A stretch of DNA of 32,673 nucleotides from the NCBI GenBank assembly GCA_027484655.1, contig JAIXSM010000025.1, positions 1 through 32,673 of the forward strand, in the 5' to 3' direction. Positions 15,413-23,533 of this stretch are shown piece by piece. The first letter of the stretch is position 1, and the number at the start of each line of letters is the position of its first letter. This stretch comes from Hyphomicrobiales bacterium. GTDB taxonomy: Bacteria; Pseudomonadota; Alphaproteobacteria; Rhizobiales; Beijerinckiaceae. The notes beneath the pieces are model-generated. The model did no database searches, was not told the DNA's origin, and worked only from the letters and a program-made list of their open reading frames with translations. The translations under genes were made by a program, and so were the position numbers.

Positions 15413-15922
15413 ATGGCTCAGCCCCCCTATCGCCAGTCCACATCGTCCGCTCCGGCATCCGGGCGGTCGCCCCTCCAGCTACACACCGGCCAGCGGATTT
15501 CGGATGCAATGGCGACGGGGCTGAGCCTTGAGGCTGCCGCCACTGCCTGCGGTGTTGGGCCGCGAACGGCCTTCACATGGCAAAATCAGCACGATGAGTT
15601 CCGGTAGGCGGTGGAGGACGCTCGCGCGCGAGCCCTGCTGTTCTGGGAACGCCGTGCGATCGCCCTCGCCAATGGAGAGGCTGGCAACGCCGCCATTTTA
15701 GCGCTGGGCCTCAAGAACCGCGCTCGCGCCGCCTCAGGGTGGCATGACGCCGAGCGTATTGAGCATAGCGGGCCAGAGGGTGGGCCGGTCCAGATCGCAG
15801 CAAGGTTGACAATCAATGTGCGTCTTTTGACCGTGCACAAGCGGGAGGCCCTGAAGGGAGCTATTCTCACTGCCATGAGCGCGGCAGAAGCTAGTCGGCG
15901 GGTCAGCGCAGTTGTCCGCTGA
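15413..15922 (+). pseudogene. Terminase-small-subunit-like helix-turn-helix protein interrupted by one amber codon
   Basis: One continuous frame from ATG 15413 to TGA 15920-15922 is broken only by TAG at 15605-15607. Before the stop is a helix-turn-helix (MATGLSLEAAATACGVGPRTAFTW); after it come VEDARARALLFWERRAIALA, NAAILALGLKNRARAASGW and a tail GPEGGPVQIAARLTINV. This is the arrangement of phage terminase-small-like proteins, in which the HTH is followed by '(Q)A-E-AR---...LKNR---W-D'. A glutamine codon (CAG) is expected where TAG occurs. The final TGA overlaps the integrase ATG by one base (TGATG). It is classed as a pseudogene unless the amber is suppressed. Confidence 0.6.
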
Positions 15923-16608
15923 TGGCGCTGCGCGTGTACACCGACGGCAACAAGGTTTGGGCGCTGGCGACGCCGGGGCCAGACGGCAAGAGGCTTCGTG
16001 TACTCGTCCGCAAAGACCTCGGGCTCGCAGAGGCGCGCCAGAAGGCAATGGAACTCAAGCTGGCGATCCTGAGAGGCGAAATGCCGCTTCCGGCCCCTGC
16101 TGCGTCCCCCCCTGCGCCTGCCGAGGTGACCTTTAAGGACGTGCTTGACGCCTACGAACAAGCGGAGGGCAATGAGCGCAAGTCTTGGTCGGCCACCCGG
16201 TCCAGCCTCAATAATGTCTTCAAAAAGCTCATGAGCAAGCCCGCGCTGTCCTTGGACGAAAGTAACTTCTTGCTTGCCTCTGACAGCTACCCAGCCCGAG
16301 GACAGGCCGCCAGCGCATCCCGCTACGTGCGCCCGGTCATCAAATGGGCCAGCAAACGGAAGCTGATGCAAAAGGGCGTTCATTCGGAAATCGAAACGAA
16401 ACAGACCAACGCGCGAACTCGCGTGCTGAGAGACGATGAACTGAAGCGCGTCTTGCAGACGCTTGGGGCCAGCGGCTACGACCGCTGCGCGCGCTTCATC
16501 CTGTGGACGTTGGCCCGTCGCGAGGAGGCGGCACAGGCTCTGTGGGGCGACGTTAACCTCGACTTGGGAACGTGGGGCAGCTTTTTTCTGAATGTCAGAA
16601 GAAACTAA
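15922..16608 (+). pseudogene. Tyrosine-recombinase integrase truncated in the catalytic domain
   Basis: The N-terminus (MALRVYTDGNKVWALATPGPDG... DLGLAEARQKAMELKLAILRGE) is the arm-binding DUF4102-like region of phage/island integrases. It is followed by a core-binding domain (about residues 68-150) and the start of the catalytic domain (RVLRDDELKRVLQTL, then LARREEAAQALWGDVNLD, with the first catalytic Arg near 199). The frame ends at residue 228, so the HxxR box and catalytic Tyr are missing. It stops inside the 3' end of the opposing CIA30-family gene, so that junction is a recombination breakpoint. No tRNA or att repeat was seen there. Confidence 0.8.
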
Positions 16609-17179
16609 CCTCGCGAACGTCGATCCTGGCGTCGTGGTCGCGGCCATAGGCAACGACAGCAACTGAGCTCAAGCTCTCGGGGGGAGGGACATTGCGCAGG
16701 AGAGAACTCGAAGCTTTGAACGCATCAAACCGTAGGCGTACCTCCTTCCAGGTCTCGGAAACATCGAAGCCTGCCTGATAATATTGCCAGGGCAGAAATG
16801 TGCCTCCCGTGCGCAGATGGACAAAATAACGCTGCGAATTCCCGCGCACAACAAGACGTACGCCGACTGTGCCTACCGGCGGCGTGCTGGCGAGATCCAG
16901 CCGCATCTGAATGAACCCCCCACGATTGGCAGTACTGACCCTGCCCGTCATTCTTGCGAAGTGTACGCCACGTTCCTGCGTGAAGGCCACACCTCCCGTA
17001 GACACACCGCCCATCACTTGATCCGAAAAAAATCGCCACCGAGTATCTGGCTGCATTCTGAAGTCCTCAAGCAATATCGGCCCGCTCAGCGACTGATCGG
17101 CAAGTGCGGGCGGCGCAAGCATGCCGAATACGAGCGTGACAAGGGAAAGGGCATTCACGCAACGAACAAGAGGCGCCAT
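16595..17179 (-). CDS. Secreted CIA30-family (NDUFAF1-like) protein
   Basis: This 194-residue protein has a signal peptide (ALSLVTLVFGMLAPPALA, cleavage before DQ) followed by the hallmark CIA30 motif RWRFFSDQVMGGVSTGG. Later family segments are RMTGRVSTANRGGFIQMRLDL, RYFVHLRTGGTFLPWQYYQA and a final IDVREVSFF. CIA30 is a galactose-binding-like beta-sandwich first known from complex I assembly factors; bacterial secreted members have no settled function. GGAG lies about 10 nt before the ATG. The last 14 bp overlap the truncated integrase frame on the other strand, but the C-terminus looks complete. Confidence 0.85.
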   Translation of the reverse strand: MAPLVRCVNALSLVTLVFGMLAPPALADQSLSGPILLEDFRMQPDTRWRFFSDQVMGGVSTGGVAFTQERGVHFARMTGRVSTANRGGFIQMRLDLASTPPVGTVGVRLVVRGNSQRYFVHLRTGGTFLPWQYYQAGFDVSETWKEVRLRFDAFKASSSLLRNVPPPESLSSVAVVAYGRDHDARIDVREVSFF

Positions 17180-17387
17180 TCTTCAATTTCTCCAAGGAGC
17201 ACACCGTGGACCAAACAAGCGCAGCTTCTTCATGCAGGCTGCGTCGCTGGCTTAAGAACCAAGCCGACCAACTCAGATTGCAAGCCTTTCAGAGAAATCC
17301 GCATCAGCGATCCCTGTGTTCATGCCTATACAATCTCTCAGACAGGTCAGGCGTTTTGCCTATATGAACGAGCCATTGAGATCATTG

Positions 17388-17813
17388 TCATCGGCTAAGG
17401 TTGTCACCATCGTTTGGCCCCGATGCGGGGGCGTGTCTGCGCAATCGGCGAAGGTGCCAATGGTATATCACAGGAGCTAGCACGTGATCATACGCTGCAC
17501 CTGCAATCTGCCTGATCCCGGGTAAGCCAACGATTTTTCCTAGTAAGCGATAGCGTGGCATCTGCGCCCAGAGCACCAAAAACGCCGGAATACCCGACGT
17601 CAACTTGCCCTCATGCATCACATACAGACGCCGGGCTGCTGTATCGGAATCCAGCCCCCAAGCCCGCCGGGCATCGGTGTTGAGATCGTCAAACCGTATA
17701 GGGAGACTGGCCTCGCACGCATAGCGGGCATAATGCCCAATCTCAAAGTTGCAGATTGGGCATTGGGCATTGTAAAGGACTGATGTTGTAGAATTATTTT
17801 CCGTATTCGACAT
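17388..17813 (-). CDS. DCC-family (DUF393) thiol-disulfide oxidoreductase-like protein
   Basis: This 141-residue protein opens with VLYNAQCPICNFEIGHY, the thioredoxin-like CxxC motif of the DCC/DUF393 family. Its middle RLYVMHEGKLTSGIPAFLVL and MPRYRLLGKIVGLPGI match the family's 'G--A---L---P-YR-L--L---P' layout. Here the usual D-G-x-C of the motif is replaced by N-A-Q-C. There is no signal peptide, so it is probably cytoplasmic or membrane-peripheral. It stands 208 bp upstream of the CIA30 gene on the same strand; co-transcription is possible but unproven. About 200 bp between them hold no gene. Confidence 0.85.
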   Translation of the reverse strand: MSNTENNSTTSVLYNAQCPICNFEIGHYARYACEASLPIRFDDLNTDARRAWGLDSDTAARRLYVMHEGKLTSGIPAFLVLWAQMPRYRLLGKIVGLPGIRQIAGAAYDHVLAPVIYHWHLRRLRRHAPASGPNDGDNLSR

Positions 17814-18071
17814 ATAGGGCTACCCCGCGTGAAGCCAAACCTATGAACCCCTTGGTCATGCGCCTCGATAGATTTCCGACATACGACAGATATGTGAACG
17901 ACGGCCCCCGTGCCAGACGCCAATGTCGAAATATAATCAGCTGCCACGCGTTGGGTGCCGTGTATGCGCGAAAAATTCTTGCGAGCCCTGATCCACCATG
18001 CTGCGATCCTCGTATCTTGCATTGAAAGCCTTGCTTTCCCTCGCCCTGATGGGCGTTCCTCCCTTGACTTG

Positions 18072-18098
18072 GGCTCTGCGGTGACGCAGAGCCTTTTT
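18072..18098 (+). terminator. Orphan intrinsic terminator (possible end of a small RNA)
   Basis: A perfect 9-bp GC-rich stem (GGCTCTGCG 18072-18080, CGCAGAGCC 18085-18093) with a GTGA tetraloop is followed directly by TTTTT. No plus-strand protein gene is evident upstream, so it may end a short non-coding RNA starting somewhere in 17.8-18.05 kb. The promoter was not identified. Confidence 0.75.
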
Positions 18099-18221
18099 CG
18101 TTTCTTGCCCATGATGCGGCCAGGATTGGCGAGCCTGAATTTCTCGGCATCACCTTCTTGCCAATTGTTCACCGAGTATAAGTTAGCTGACGAGACCACT
18201 CCTGACTGGGTCAAACATCAC

Positions 18222-18491
18222 TCAGTCGGTTTGCCCCGCTTCGCGTGGCTTTTCTTTTGAGCGCTCTCCGAGAGCGATTTTCAGTGAAATCAAATAGCAT
18301 TGATCCGCATTTTCCGTGTCAAAACATTCCCTATACACGTATGGATTATTTATGACGGAAAACGCATCCGCCGATGCGATAGCATCATGATCTGACTGAG
18401 TGATATTCGGTCGGCATACTGCACCTGAATAAATCGCGATATTTTGTCTGTTTATAGCTCTTCGCCCTCCCCTACGCCCATGAATAAACAT
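18222..18491 (-). CDS. Doubtful hypothetical protein of 89 residues
   Basis: The frame has no recognisable domain. Its C-terminal half (DAFSVINNPYVYRECFDTEN, QCYLISLKIALGERSKEKP) has a balanced, helical composition unlike a random GC-rich frame, which is the only reason to list it. There is no clear Shine-Dalgarno. It could be a remnant or a chance frame. Confidence 0.22.
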   Translation of the reverse strand: MFIHGRRGGRRAINRQNIAIYSGAVCRPNITQSDHDAIASADAFSVINNPYVYRECFDTENADQCYLISLKIALGERSKEKPREAGQTD

Positions 18492-18624
18492 GGCTTCGGC
18501 TACCTCCCGAAGTGCATGGTCGGTCGTTGGCGATAAGCTGATCCCTCATCGCCAATGCCAAACGAGATCGTCCCTGCACAGATGAGGTCGTCGGCAGCCG
18601 CTACCAAGCACTCAGAGGGGACAC

Positions 18625-19158
18625 ATAACTACATTCCAGTTCAACGCCGGCTATCCTGGCTCGGGCAAGACCGAGGCAGCCCTGCCCTACGCCATCGCTC
18701 TATGCGGACGACATCAACAGAAGGCGCTGTTCATCCTGCCAACCATCGCGCTCATCAAGGAGCAGGTTCAAAGAGCCGCAGGCATCATCTCTGATCCGGG
18801 CTGGGGCAGCGTCACGATCAACACGATCTTCAGCGAGAAGGACGCTGCCATCGTCAAGAGCAGGTTGATAGGCCATCTTGAGACCACGCCGCATGACGAG
18901 CCCGAGTTGTTATTCATCACCCTGCGCTCATTCGTCGAACTTACGCCCTGGCCCAACCAGCATGCCTGGCGGCAGGTCTTCGTGGACGAGGCGTTCAATC
19001 CCTTCGAGGACCACAGCATCCAGCTGGTCGAGAACTTCCACGTGCTCATGGACAGGCTTGAGCTGGTGGACCCGGCGGGGGAGTTCAGCTTGCTACGCGC
19101 CAGGCTTGGGGCAGGTGCGAGAGAGAGCGTCAATGATCCCCTCAAGCGCGGCGACTGA
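18625..19158 (+). pseudogene. N-terminal fragment of a P-loop (DEAD-like) helicase/ATPase, start ATG replaced by ATA, cut by IS3
   Basis: The frame reads TTFQFNAGYPGSGKTEAAL (Walker A), then KALFILPTIALIKEQVQ (motif Ia-like), ELLFITLRSFVEL and a Walker-B-like VFVDEAF near 18985. It then runs to TGA at 19156-19158 after about 177 codons. Only the first RecA-like lobe remains. There is no ATG, GTG or TTG at the expected start, but an ATA at 18625-18627 sits 4 nt after a strong AGAGGGG Shine-Dalgarno, so an original ATG has probably mutated. The stop codon appears to be the first three bases of the IS3 end. No functional product is expected. Confidence 0.65.
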
Positions 19159-19795
19159 GGTGGCTCGGTTTGTTTGAACAACCAGCGGGTGTTTTCTAAG
19201 TGGCTTTCCGCCTTGGCTATGCTGCCACCGCTGCGGGCGCCAGCAGTTTGAAGTAGGCTTGATCGGGTGTCTTCCCGTCAAACGACGAATGCGGTCTGCG
19301 GCTATTGTAGAAGCCGAGATAGCGGCCAATCGAGGCTCTAGCCTCGGGGACGGTGGCGTACGCCCGCAGATACACCTCTCCGTATTTGATGGTCCTCCAA
19401 AGCCGCTCGACAAAGACGTTGTCCCGCCAAGCCCCTTTGCCGTCCATGCTGATCTTGATCTCCCGGTCGGCCAGCACCTTGATGAACTCGATCGACGTGA
19501 ACTGGCTGCCCTGATCCGTGTTGAAGATTTCGGGAGCGCCATGCCGGGCCAACGCCTCCTCGTCGGCCTCGATGCAGAAGTCTCCCTCCAGCGTGATCGA
19601 CACGCGCCAGGCAAGCACCCGCCGAGTGAACCAGTCCACGACGGCAGCGAGATAGATGAAGCCGCGCGCCATCGGGATGTAGGTGATGTCTATCGCCCAG
19701 ACCCGATTGGGCCGAGTGACGGTGAGGTTGCGCAGCAGATAGGGGTAGATTTTGTGTCCAGGCGACGGCTGGGACCAAGGAGGCCCGCCGAGAGC
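19156..19795 (-). pseudogene. IS3-family transposase (OrfB) remnant
   Basis: The minus-strand frame carries PNRVWAIDITYIPMARGF (first catalytic Asp), NTDQGSQFTS (second Asp), GAWRDNVFVERLWRTIKYGE (catalytic Glu) and FYNSRRPHSSFDGKTPDQAY, ending near 19217. This is the DDE core of IS3-family OrfB. OrfA and the first part of OrfB are missing: the frame is closed upstream by TGA near 19800, just before the TPR gene's stop. Downstream of OrfB lies what looks like the IS right end (TGAGGTGGCTCGG, 19156-19168), which cuts the helicase gene. Confidence 0.85.
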
Positions 19796-19807
19796 CAGCG
19801 ATCAAGG

Positions 19808-20269
19808 CTACTTCGCCTTTACCTCTGCGAGAGCCGATTCAAGATCTTCGCGCTCTTCACACCCTTGCGGACAAAGCTCGACGAGTTTCCTCAGGTTATC
19901 TTTGGCCCGGTCGATTTGTCCAAGCCGGATGAAAAGCTCGCCCTGGTATTCAAGTGCGCTACGATGATCGGGATTGAGCGCGAGTGCCATCCGATAGCTT
20001 TCTGCTGAACGTGCGTACTCGCCAACATTCCGCCAGCTAAAGCCCAAGAGATTGTAAAGATCTGCGGTTTGGTTTGTGCGCTCCAAGATATGTAAGGCCT
20101 CTATCGCTTGCGAAAATTCCTTCGATTTGATCATTGCCCGAATCGGAGCGAGGTCCGCCGATGGCGGGCCGGGATCCGCATGAACATCAACGGCAGCCGC
20201 TGGTCGCATGAATCCAAAGAACAATCCACATAGCATTGCAGTTAGCAGAGTGGTTCGGCGATAGGTCAT
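19808..20269 (-). CDS. Secreted/periplasmic TPR-repeat protein
   Basis: This 153-residue protein has a signal peptide (TTLLTAMLCGLFFGFMRPAAA, approximately residues 6-26). It is followed by about three helix-pair repeats: SKEFSQAIEALHILERTNQ, then DLYNLLGFSWRNVGEYARSAESYRMALALNP and SALEYQGELFIRLGQIDRAKDNLRKLVELCP, typical tetratricopeptide repeats for protein-protein contacts. Two close cysteines (CPQGC) could form a disulfide. GGGAG lies about 9 nt before the ATG. Its 3' end is 12 bp from the IS3 remnant, so any downstream partner has been displaced. Specific role unknown. Confidence 0.85.
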   Translation of the reverse strand: MTYRRTTLLTAMLCGLFFGFMRPAAAVDVHADPGPPSADLAPIRAMIKSKEFSQAIEALHILERTNQTADLYNLLGFSWRNVGEYARSAESYRMALALNPDHRSALEYQGELFIRLGQIDRAKDNLRKLVELCPQGCEEREDLESALAEVKAK

Positions 20270-20654
20270 TCGAGACGTACTCCCGAGAGGTGTTGCCCTT
20301 ACGATTGCATTGGGAGAATTTGGCTATCGTTCCATGAGAAGAATACCACCCCTCGCAATAGTACGGATGTGAATCAACCGAGCTGATTCCTCGGTGTTCT
20401 AACGCGTCGTCGAAGCGGGACACACGCTTGCGTGCTGTGTACATATCCCGTGTCAATATGATGACAGCCGCCCAACGCGATCTCCAAATCTTACGCCACC
20501 GCACACATTGGCTTTACCGATCCCACTGTGGATCGAACATGAAGGCATGATCGAGCTTCAGAAATGATCCGCATCGGCCAACATCAGCGTGAATTTTATT
20601 GTTTTTACTTTTGACAGAGCGAACTCTAGCAACGGGAATCGAAAGCGTTTCAAG
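20270..20654. other. Intergenic region between phnC and the TPR gene; nothing recognised
   Basis: No gene, terminator or repeat could be supported in this 385-bp stretch. It contains the upstream region of the minus-strand TPR gene and the 3' flank of phnC. An AT-rich patch (about 20590-20630) is present without a clear hairpin. Confidence 0.4.
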
Positions 20655-21353
20655 CTATGCGTCTGAAAGCGAAGTTACCCGCCCGCCCTCCATCGTCAGC
20701 ACGCGGTCGGCAAACCGCTCGACCAAGTGCGGCTGATGCAGCGTACAAAGGACCCCCAGCCCTGCCGTGTGTGTCAAATCGCGCAGCAGCGACAGGATCG
20801 CCGCCGCAGTCTCGGGATCCAGGCTCGCCACCGGCTCATCGGCGAGCAATACGCGGCTTTCCTGCGCGAGGGCGCGGGCAATGGCCACGCGCTGCTGCTG
20901 TCCACCCGAAAGCGTGTCTGCGCGCTGGTGCAGGTGGTCAGCCAACCCGACCGCCGAAAGCGCTGCCGCCGCCCGGCGAAGATCATCGTCGCCGAAGTGA
21001 CGAAGCATGACACGCCAGAGGGGCGCTTCCGCCAAACGCCCGACAAGCACGTTCTCCATGGCGCTGAGGCGCCGAACGAGATTGAACTGCTGAAATACGA
21101 CTCCCATACGCCGCCGCGCTTTTGCGAGTGCATGAGATCTCAGACCGACCAGTTCACGGCCTTCGAAAATAATGGTGCCGGCGTCTGGCTCAACGAGCCT
21201 AGTCAGGCATCGGAAGAGTGTCGTCTTGCCGGACCCGCTCGCACCTAGGATCGCGACGAATTCTCCGGACCGCAGGTTCACCGACGCGTCGCCAAGCACT
21301 GCACGCCCCTTGTAGGTCTTGTGTAAACCTTTGGCGGTCAGCAAGAGCGTCAT
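20655..21353 (-). CDS. phnC: Phosphonate ABC transporter ATP-binding protein
   Basis: This 232-residue ATPase powers import through PhnE. Motifs are Walker A GASGSGKTT (37-45), the Q-loop FQQFNL (87-92), signature LSGGQQQRVAIARAL (148-162), Walker B VLLADEP (168-174), the D-loop SLDP and a switch His in TLHQPH. The segment DLRRAAAALSAVGLADH is as in PhnC-type ATPases. I place the start at ATG 21353, which overlaps the phnE stop as ATGA, rather than the longer frame from 21536 that runs antiparallel in phnE. It is somewhat shorter than the usual 250-280 residues. It is last in the phnD-phnE-phnC operon. Confidence 0.9.
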   Translation of the reverse strand: MTLLLTAKGLHKTYKGRAVLGDASVNLRSGEFVAILGASGSGKTTLFRCLTRLVEPDAGTIIFEGRELVGLRSHALAKARRRMGVVFQQFNLVRRLSAMENVLVGRLAEAPLWRVMLRHFGDDDLRRAAAALSAVGLADHLHQRADTLSGGQQQRVAIARALAQESRVLLADEPVASLDPETAAAILSLLRDLTHTAGLGVLCTLHQPHLVERFADRVLTMEGGRVTSLSDA

Positions 21354-22150
21354 GTCAGCCTCCGCCGCAGCCAGCCGCTGATACCATCGATGACGGTCAC
21401 CATGACGATAATGAGCACCAAGATCGTGAGGACACGGTCGAAGGCCAAGAGGTCGACACTGTTCTTCAGTTCCTGACCAATTCCGCCAGCGCCCACAACA
21501 CCGAGCACCGTCGATGCGCGGACGCTCCACTCCCAAAAGTAGAGCGTAATGGAGCTAAGGCTCGGTAGCACATCTGGCAGCAAAGCATAGCGGATGACCT
21601 TGAGACGCCCGGCGCCGCTCATGGTCACGGCTTCGACTGGACCCGGCTCCGCCGTTTCGAGCGTCTCCGACCACAGCTTGGCGATAGAGCCCGCTGCATG
21701 CAGCGCGAGCCCTAAAACCCCCGCGAAGGGGCCAAGTCCTACGGCCGCTACTAAGATCAGCGCGAAAATGAAGCTGTCAATGCCCCGCAATGCATTGAGC
21801 AGACCGCGCGCGGGCAGTCTCAGAATGCTCGAAGGCGTGACGTTACGCGCTGCGAGAAGGCATAAAGGTATCGCAATCAGCGCCCCAAACGATGTGCCAA
21901 CAGTTCCCATAGCAACCGTTTCCGCCGCCCTGAGCGACAGCACGCCGACTTCTGTAAGGTCGGGCGGCCACGCGCGAGCGGCCCATCGTGCGAGACGCGG
22001 CAGGCCCTCCCACAACCGGCCAAAATCTACCTGAGCAACCTTCAGGCACAGGGCGTAGCCGATGACCGCCAACACAAGAAGCACGGCGAACGCAAGGCGC
22101 TCACGGAACGTGCTCGGCCGTCGAAGGGTCGGCGGAAACGATCCGTTCAC
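21350..22150 (-). CDS. phnE: Phosphonate ABC transporter permease
   Basis: This 266-residue integral inner-membrane protein has about six helices, including LAFAVLLVLAVIGYALCL, VGTSFGALIAIPLCLLA, FIFALILVAAVGLGPFAGVL and VLTILVLIIVMVTVIDGI. The PhnE-type pattern is clear in SLRAAETVAMGTVGTSFGAL, RGIDSFIFALI, then ETAEPGPVEAVTMSGAGRLK (the EAA loop that contacts the ATPase) and SVRASTVLGVVGAGGIGQEL. The gene starts 3 nt after the phnD stop and overlaps phnC by 4 nt, so the three are translated together. Confidence 0.92.
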   Translation of the reverse strand: MNGSFPPTLRRPSTFRERLAFAVLLVLAVIGYALCLKVAQVDFGRLWEGLPRLARWAARAWPPDLTEVGVLSLRAAETVAMGTVGTSFGALIAIPLCLLAARNVTPSSILRLPARGLLNALRGIDSFIFALILVAAVGLGPFAGVLGLALHAAGSIAKLWSETLETAEPGPVEAVTMSGAGRLKVIRYALLPDVLPSLSSITLYFWEWSVRASTVLGVVGAGGIGQELKNSVDLLAFDRVLTILVLIIVMVTVIDGISGWLRRRLT

Positions 22151-22153
22151 GAT

Positions 22154-23023
22154 TTACCTAGCCACTGCTTTCGGCCTCAAGCGACCAACTGAAACGCCTG
22201 CTTCTTCGATCAGCTTGTAGTCTGCGTGCGTGGCCATCACCCAGCCGGTATAATTCTTCGGCATCACGGTCAACGCCTGCTCTTCCGTAATCGCAAGAAC
22301 GATCTCCTGAACCTTTTTTGTCAGCGCAGGGTCGAGTCCGTCGCGCACGACGATGGGGTCGTTCGGCAACGGCTCGGATTGCCAGACGATCTTCACATCG
22401 CCGGGCTTTATCGCGCCACGCTCGATGATCGAGTTCAGATTACGATCAAAGTCCGTTGCGAGATCAGTCTGTTCGTTGACGACTGAGAGCACCTGCGCAG
22501 CATGCGAAGCGCCATCACGATATCGGAAGTAAGACTTGGGATCGATACCCTGCGTCTTGAACCAATGGGTCGGGATCAGCCAGCCCGATGTCGATCCCGC
22601 GTCGGCAAACGACATGCGCAGCCCCTTTGCGTCATCTGGCCATTTCTCGAACTTTGTTCCGTGGCGTGCGACGATGATCGAGTGGTAGGTTGGCTTGCCG
22701 TTGTACTTCACGGTCGCAATCGCCTGAGCACCGCCTTCGTTGTTGGCAAGAACATAACCCCACGGCCCCATCCAGGCGATGTCGGCTTGCTTGTTTGCGA
22801 GTGCGATTGCAATGCCCGCCCAATCCGTCGTCACTACGAGTTCGTACTGGCGGCCAAGCTTCTCCGCCAAGTGCTTGAAGAAGGGTTCATAGGCCTTCCG
22901 AGTGTCGCCAGCGGTCGGTTGGAAGGGACCGACGGCGAATCGCAGCTTTTCAGAGGCAGAAGCATAACCACCGCACAATGCGACTACGATCATAATTGCA
23001 AGACGCTGTAATGCCCTGCTCAT
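22154..23023 (-). CDS. phnD: Phosphonate ABC transporter periplasmic binding protein
   Basis: This 289-residue protein has a signal peptide (LAIMIVVALCGGYASA, cleavage near ASA|SEK). The binding-protein fold follows: KLRFAVGPFQPTAGDTRKAYEPFFKHLAEKLG, then DWAGIAIALANKQADIAWMGPWGYVLA, KYNGKPTYHSIIVA, RMSFADAGSTSGWLIPTHWF and NDPIVVRDGL. The TSGWLIP and PNDPIVV segments line the ligand site in PhnD-type proteins that bind phosphonates, phosphite or phosphate analogues. It is first of a three-gene operon. No C-P lyase, phosphonatase or ptx genes lie in the window, so the exact ligand and its catabolism are open. An IS1380 remnant starts right upstream and may have replaced the native promoter region. 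Confidence 0.93.
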   Translation of the reverse strand: MSRALQRLAIMIVVALCGGYASASEKLRFAVGPFQPTAGDTRKAYEPFFKHLAEKLGRQYELVVTTDWAGIAIALANKQADIAWMGPWGYVLANNEGGAQAIATVKYNGKPTYHSIIVARHGTKFEKWPDDAKGLRMSFADAGSTSGWLIPTHWFKTQGIDPKSYFRYRDGASHAAQVLSVVNEQTDLATDFDRNLNSIIERGAIKPGDVKIVWQSEPLPNDPIVVRDGLDPALTKKVQEIVLAITEEQALTVMPKNYTGWVMATHADYKLIEEAGVSVGRLRPKAVAR

Positions 23024-23044
23024 GATTTCATTTCCAAACTGGAG

Positions 23045-23321
23045 TGTTTTAGCCCGCCTTATTCATCAGTTGATGATTTTGAGGCTAGCGAACGTAGCTT
23101 AAGGCGCTGATTTGACGCAGGATATGGATGTCTACGCCAATCCCGTCCGCCAACTCGCGCCAGCCACCTCCACCGTGACAGACGATAGCCTCCTGCCATC
23201 ATCGTTTCCAGCGGTGGCCCGCAAGAAAGTCACCGCCGCCTTCGATGGGGGACGCATCAGTTCCCATCGCGGCATCATGCTGCTGGCGATGGCCGATCGA
23301 CGGCTTGGCCTCGCTGACGGT
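23045..23321 (+). pseudogene. IS1380-family transposase remnant, left end and N-terminus (copy 2)
   Basis: The translation includes FPAVARKKVTAAFDGGRISS, then GIMLLAMADRRLGLAD, as in the IS1380-family N-terminus, and matches copy 1 at 5.8-6.1 kb. The 5' non-coding part beginning CCCGCCTTATTCATC is shared as well. Similarity stops abruptly at 23321, exactly where the palindromic repeat begins, leaving about 60 residues. It is inactive. Confidence 0.8.
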
Positions 23322-23425
23322 CTAGAGCGGACGACCTGATTGCATCAGGTCGTCCGCTCTAGCTTATTGTTTTTACGCATTTTCATACGTCCAACCGGCA
23401 TCCACTTGGACGGAAAATGCTCTAG
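23322..23425 (-). repeat. CTAGAGC-bounded 104-bp dispersed repeat with a perfect 19-bp palindrome (copy 2)
   Basis: CTAGAGCGGACGACCTGAT (23322-23340) and its exact reverse complement (23344-23362) flank a TGC loop. The element continues through TTGTTTTTACGCATTTTC and CCAACCGGCATCCACTTGG to a terminal GCTCTAG at 23425, so both ends carry CTAGAGC/GCTCTAG. Copy 1 at 11897 has the same order in the opposite orientation. No coding potential. It abuts, and probably truncated, the IS1380 fragment. Confidence 0.8.
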
Positions 23426-23533
23426 CCATTTGGATTATGACTTCTCACAAAAGGAGAGCGTTCACGTTCTTGTTACACTTCGCTTATATGTGCTCTCGCC
23501 AGGGATCGGTGTGGTTCTTAAAGCGGGGCGGCG

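Larger units (their letters stand above)
17814..18585. other. Gene-poor stretch with one strong hairpin
   Basis: No protein family is recognisable here. Several overlapping frames on both strands have no domain or good ribosome-binding site. The notable feature is the plus-strand terminator-like hairpin at 18072-18098, which has no protein gene feeding into it. One minus-strand frame (18222-18491) is listed separately as doubtful. Confidence 0.4.

Noticed and set aside
17618-18214. 198-residue minus-strand frame overlapping the DCC-family gene
   Set aside because: It overlaps a well-supported gene in another frame and crosses the terminator-like hairpin; no domain was seen.
21354-21536. 61-residue N-terminal extension of PhnC
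   Set aside because: It is a shadow of phnE; the ATG at 21353 overlapping the phnE stop as ATGA is the natural start.
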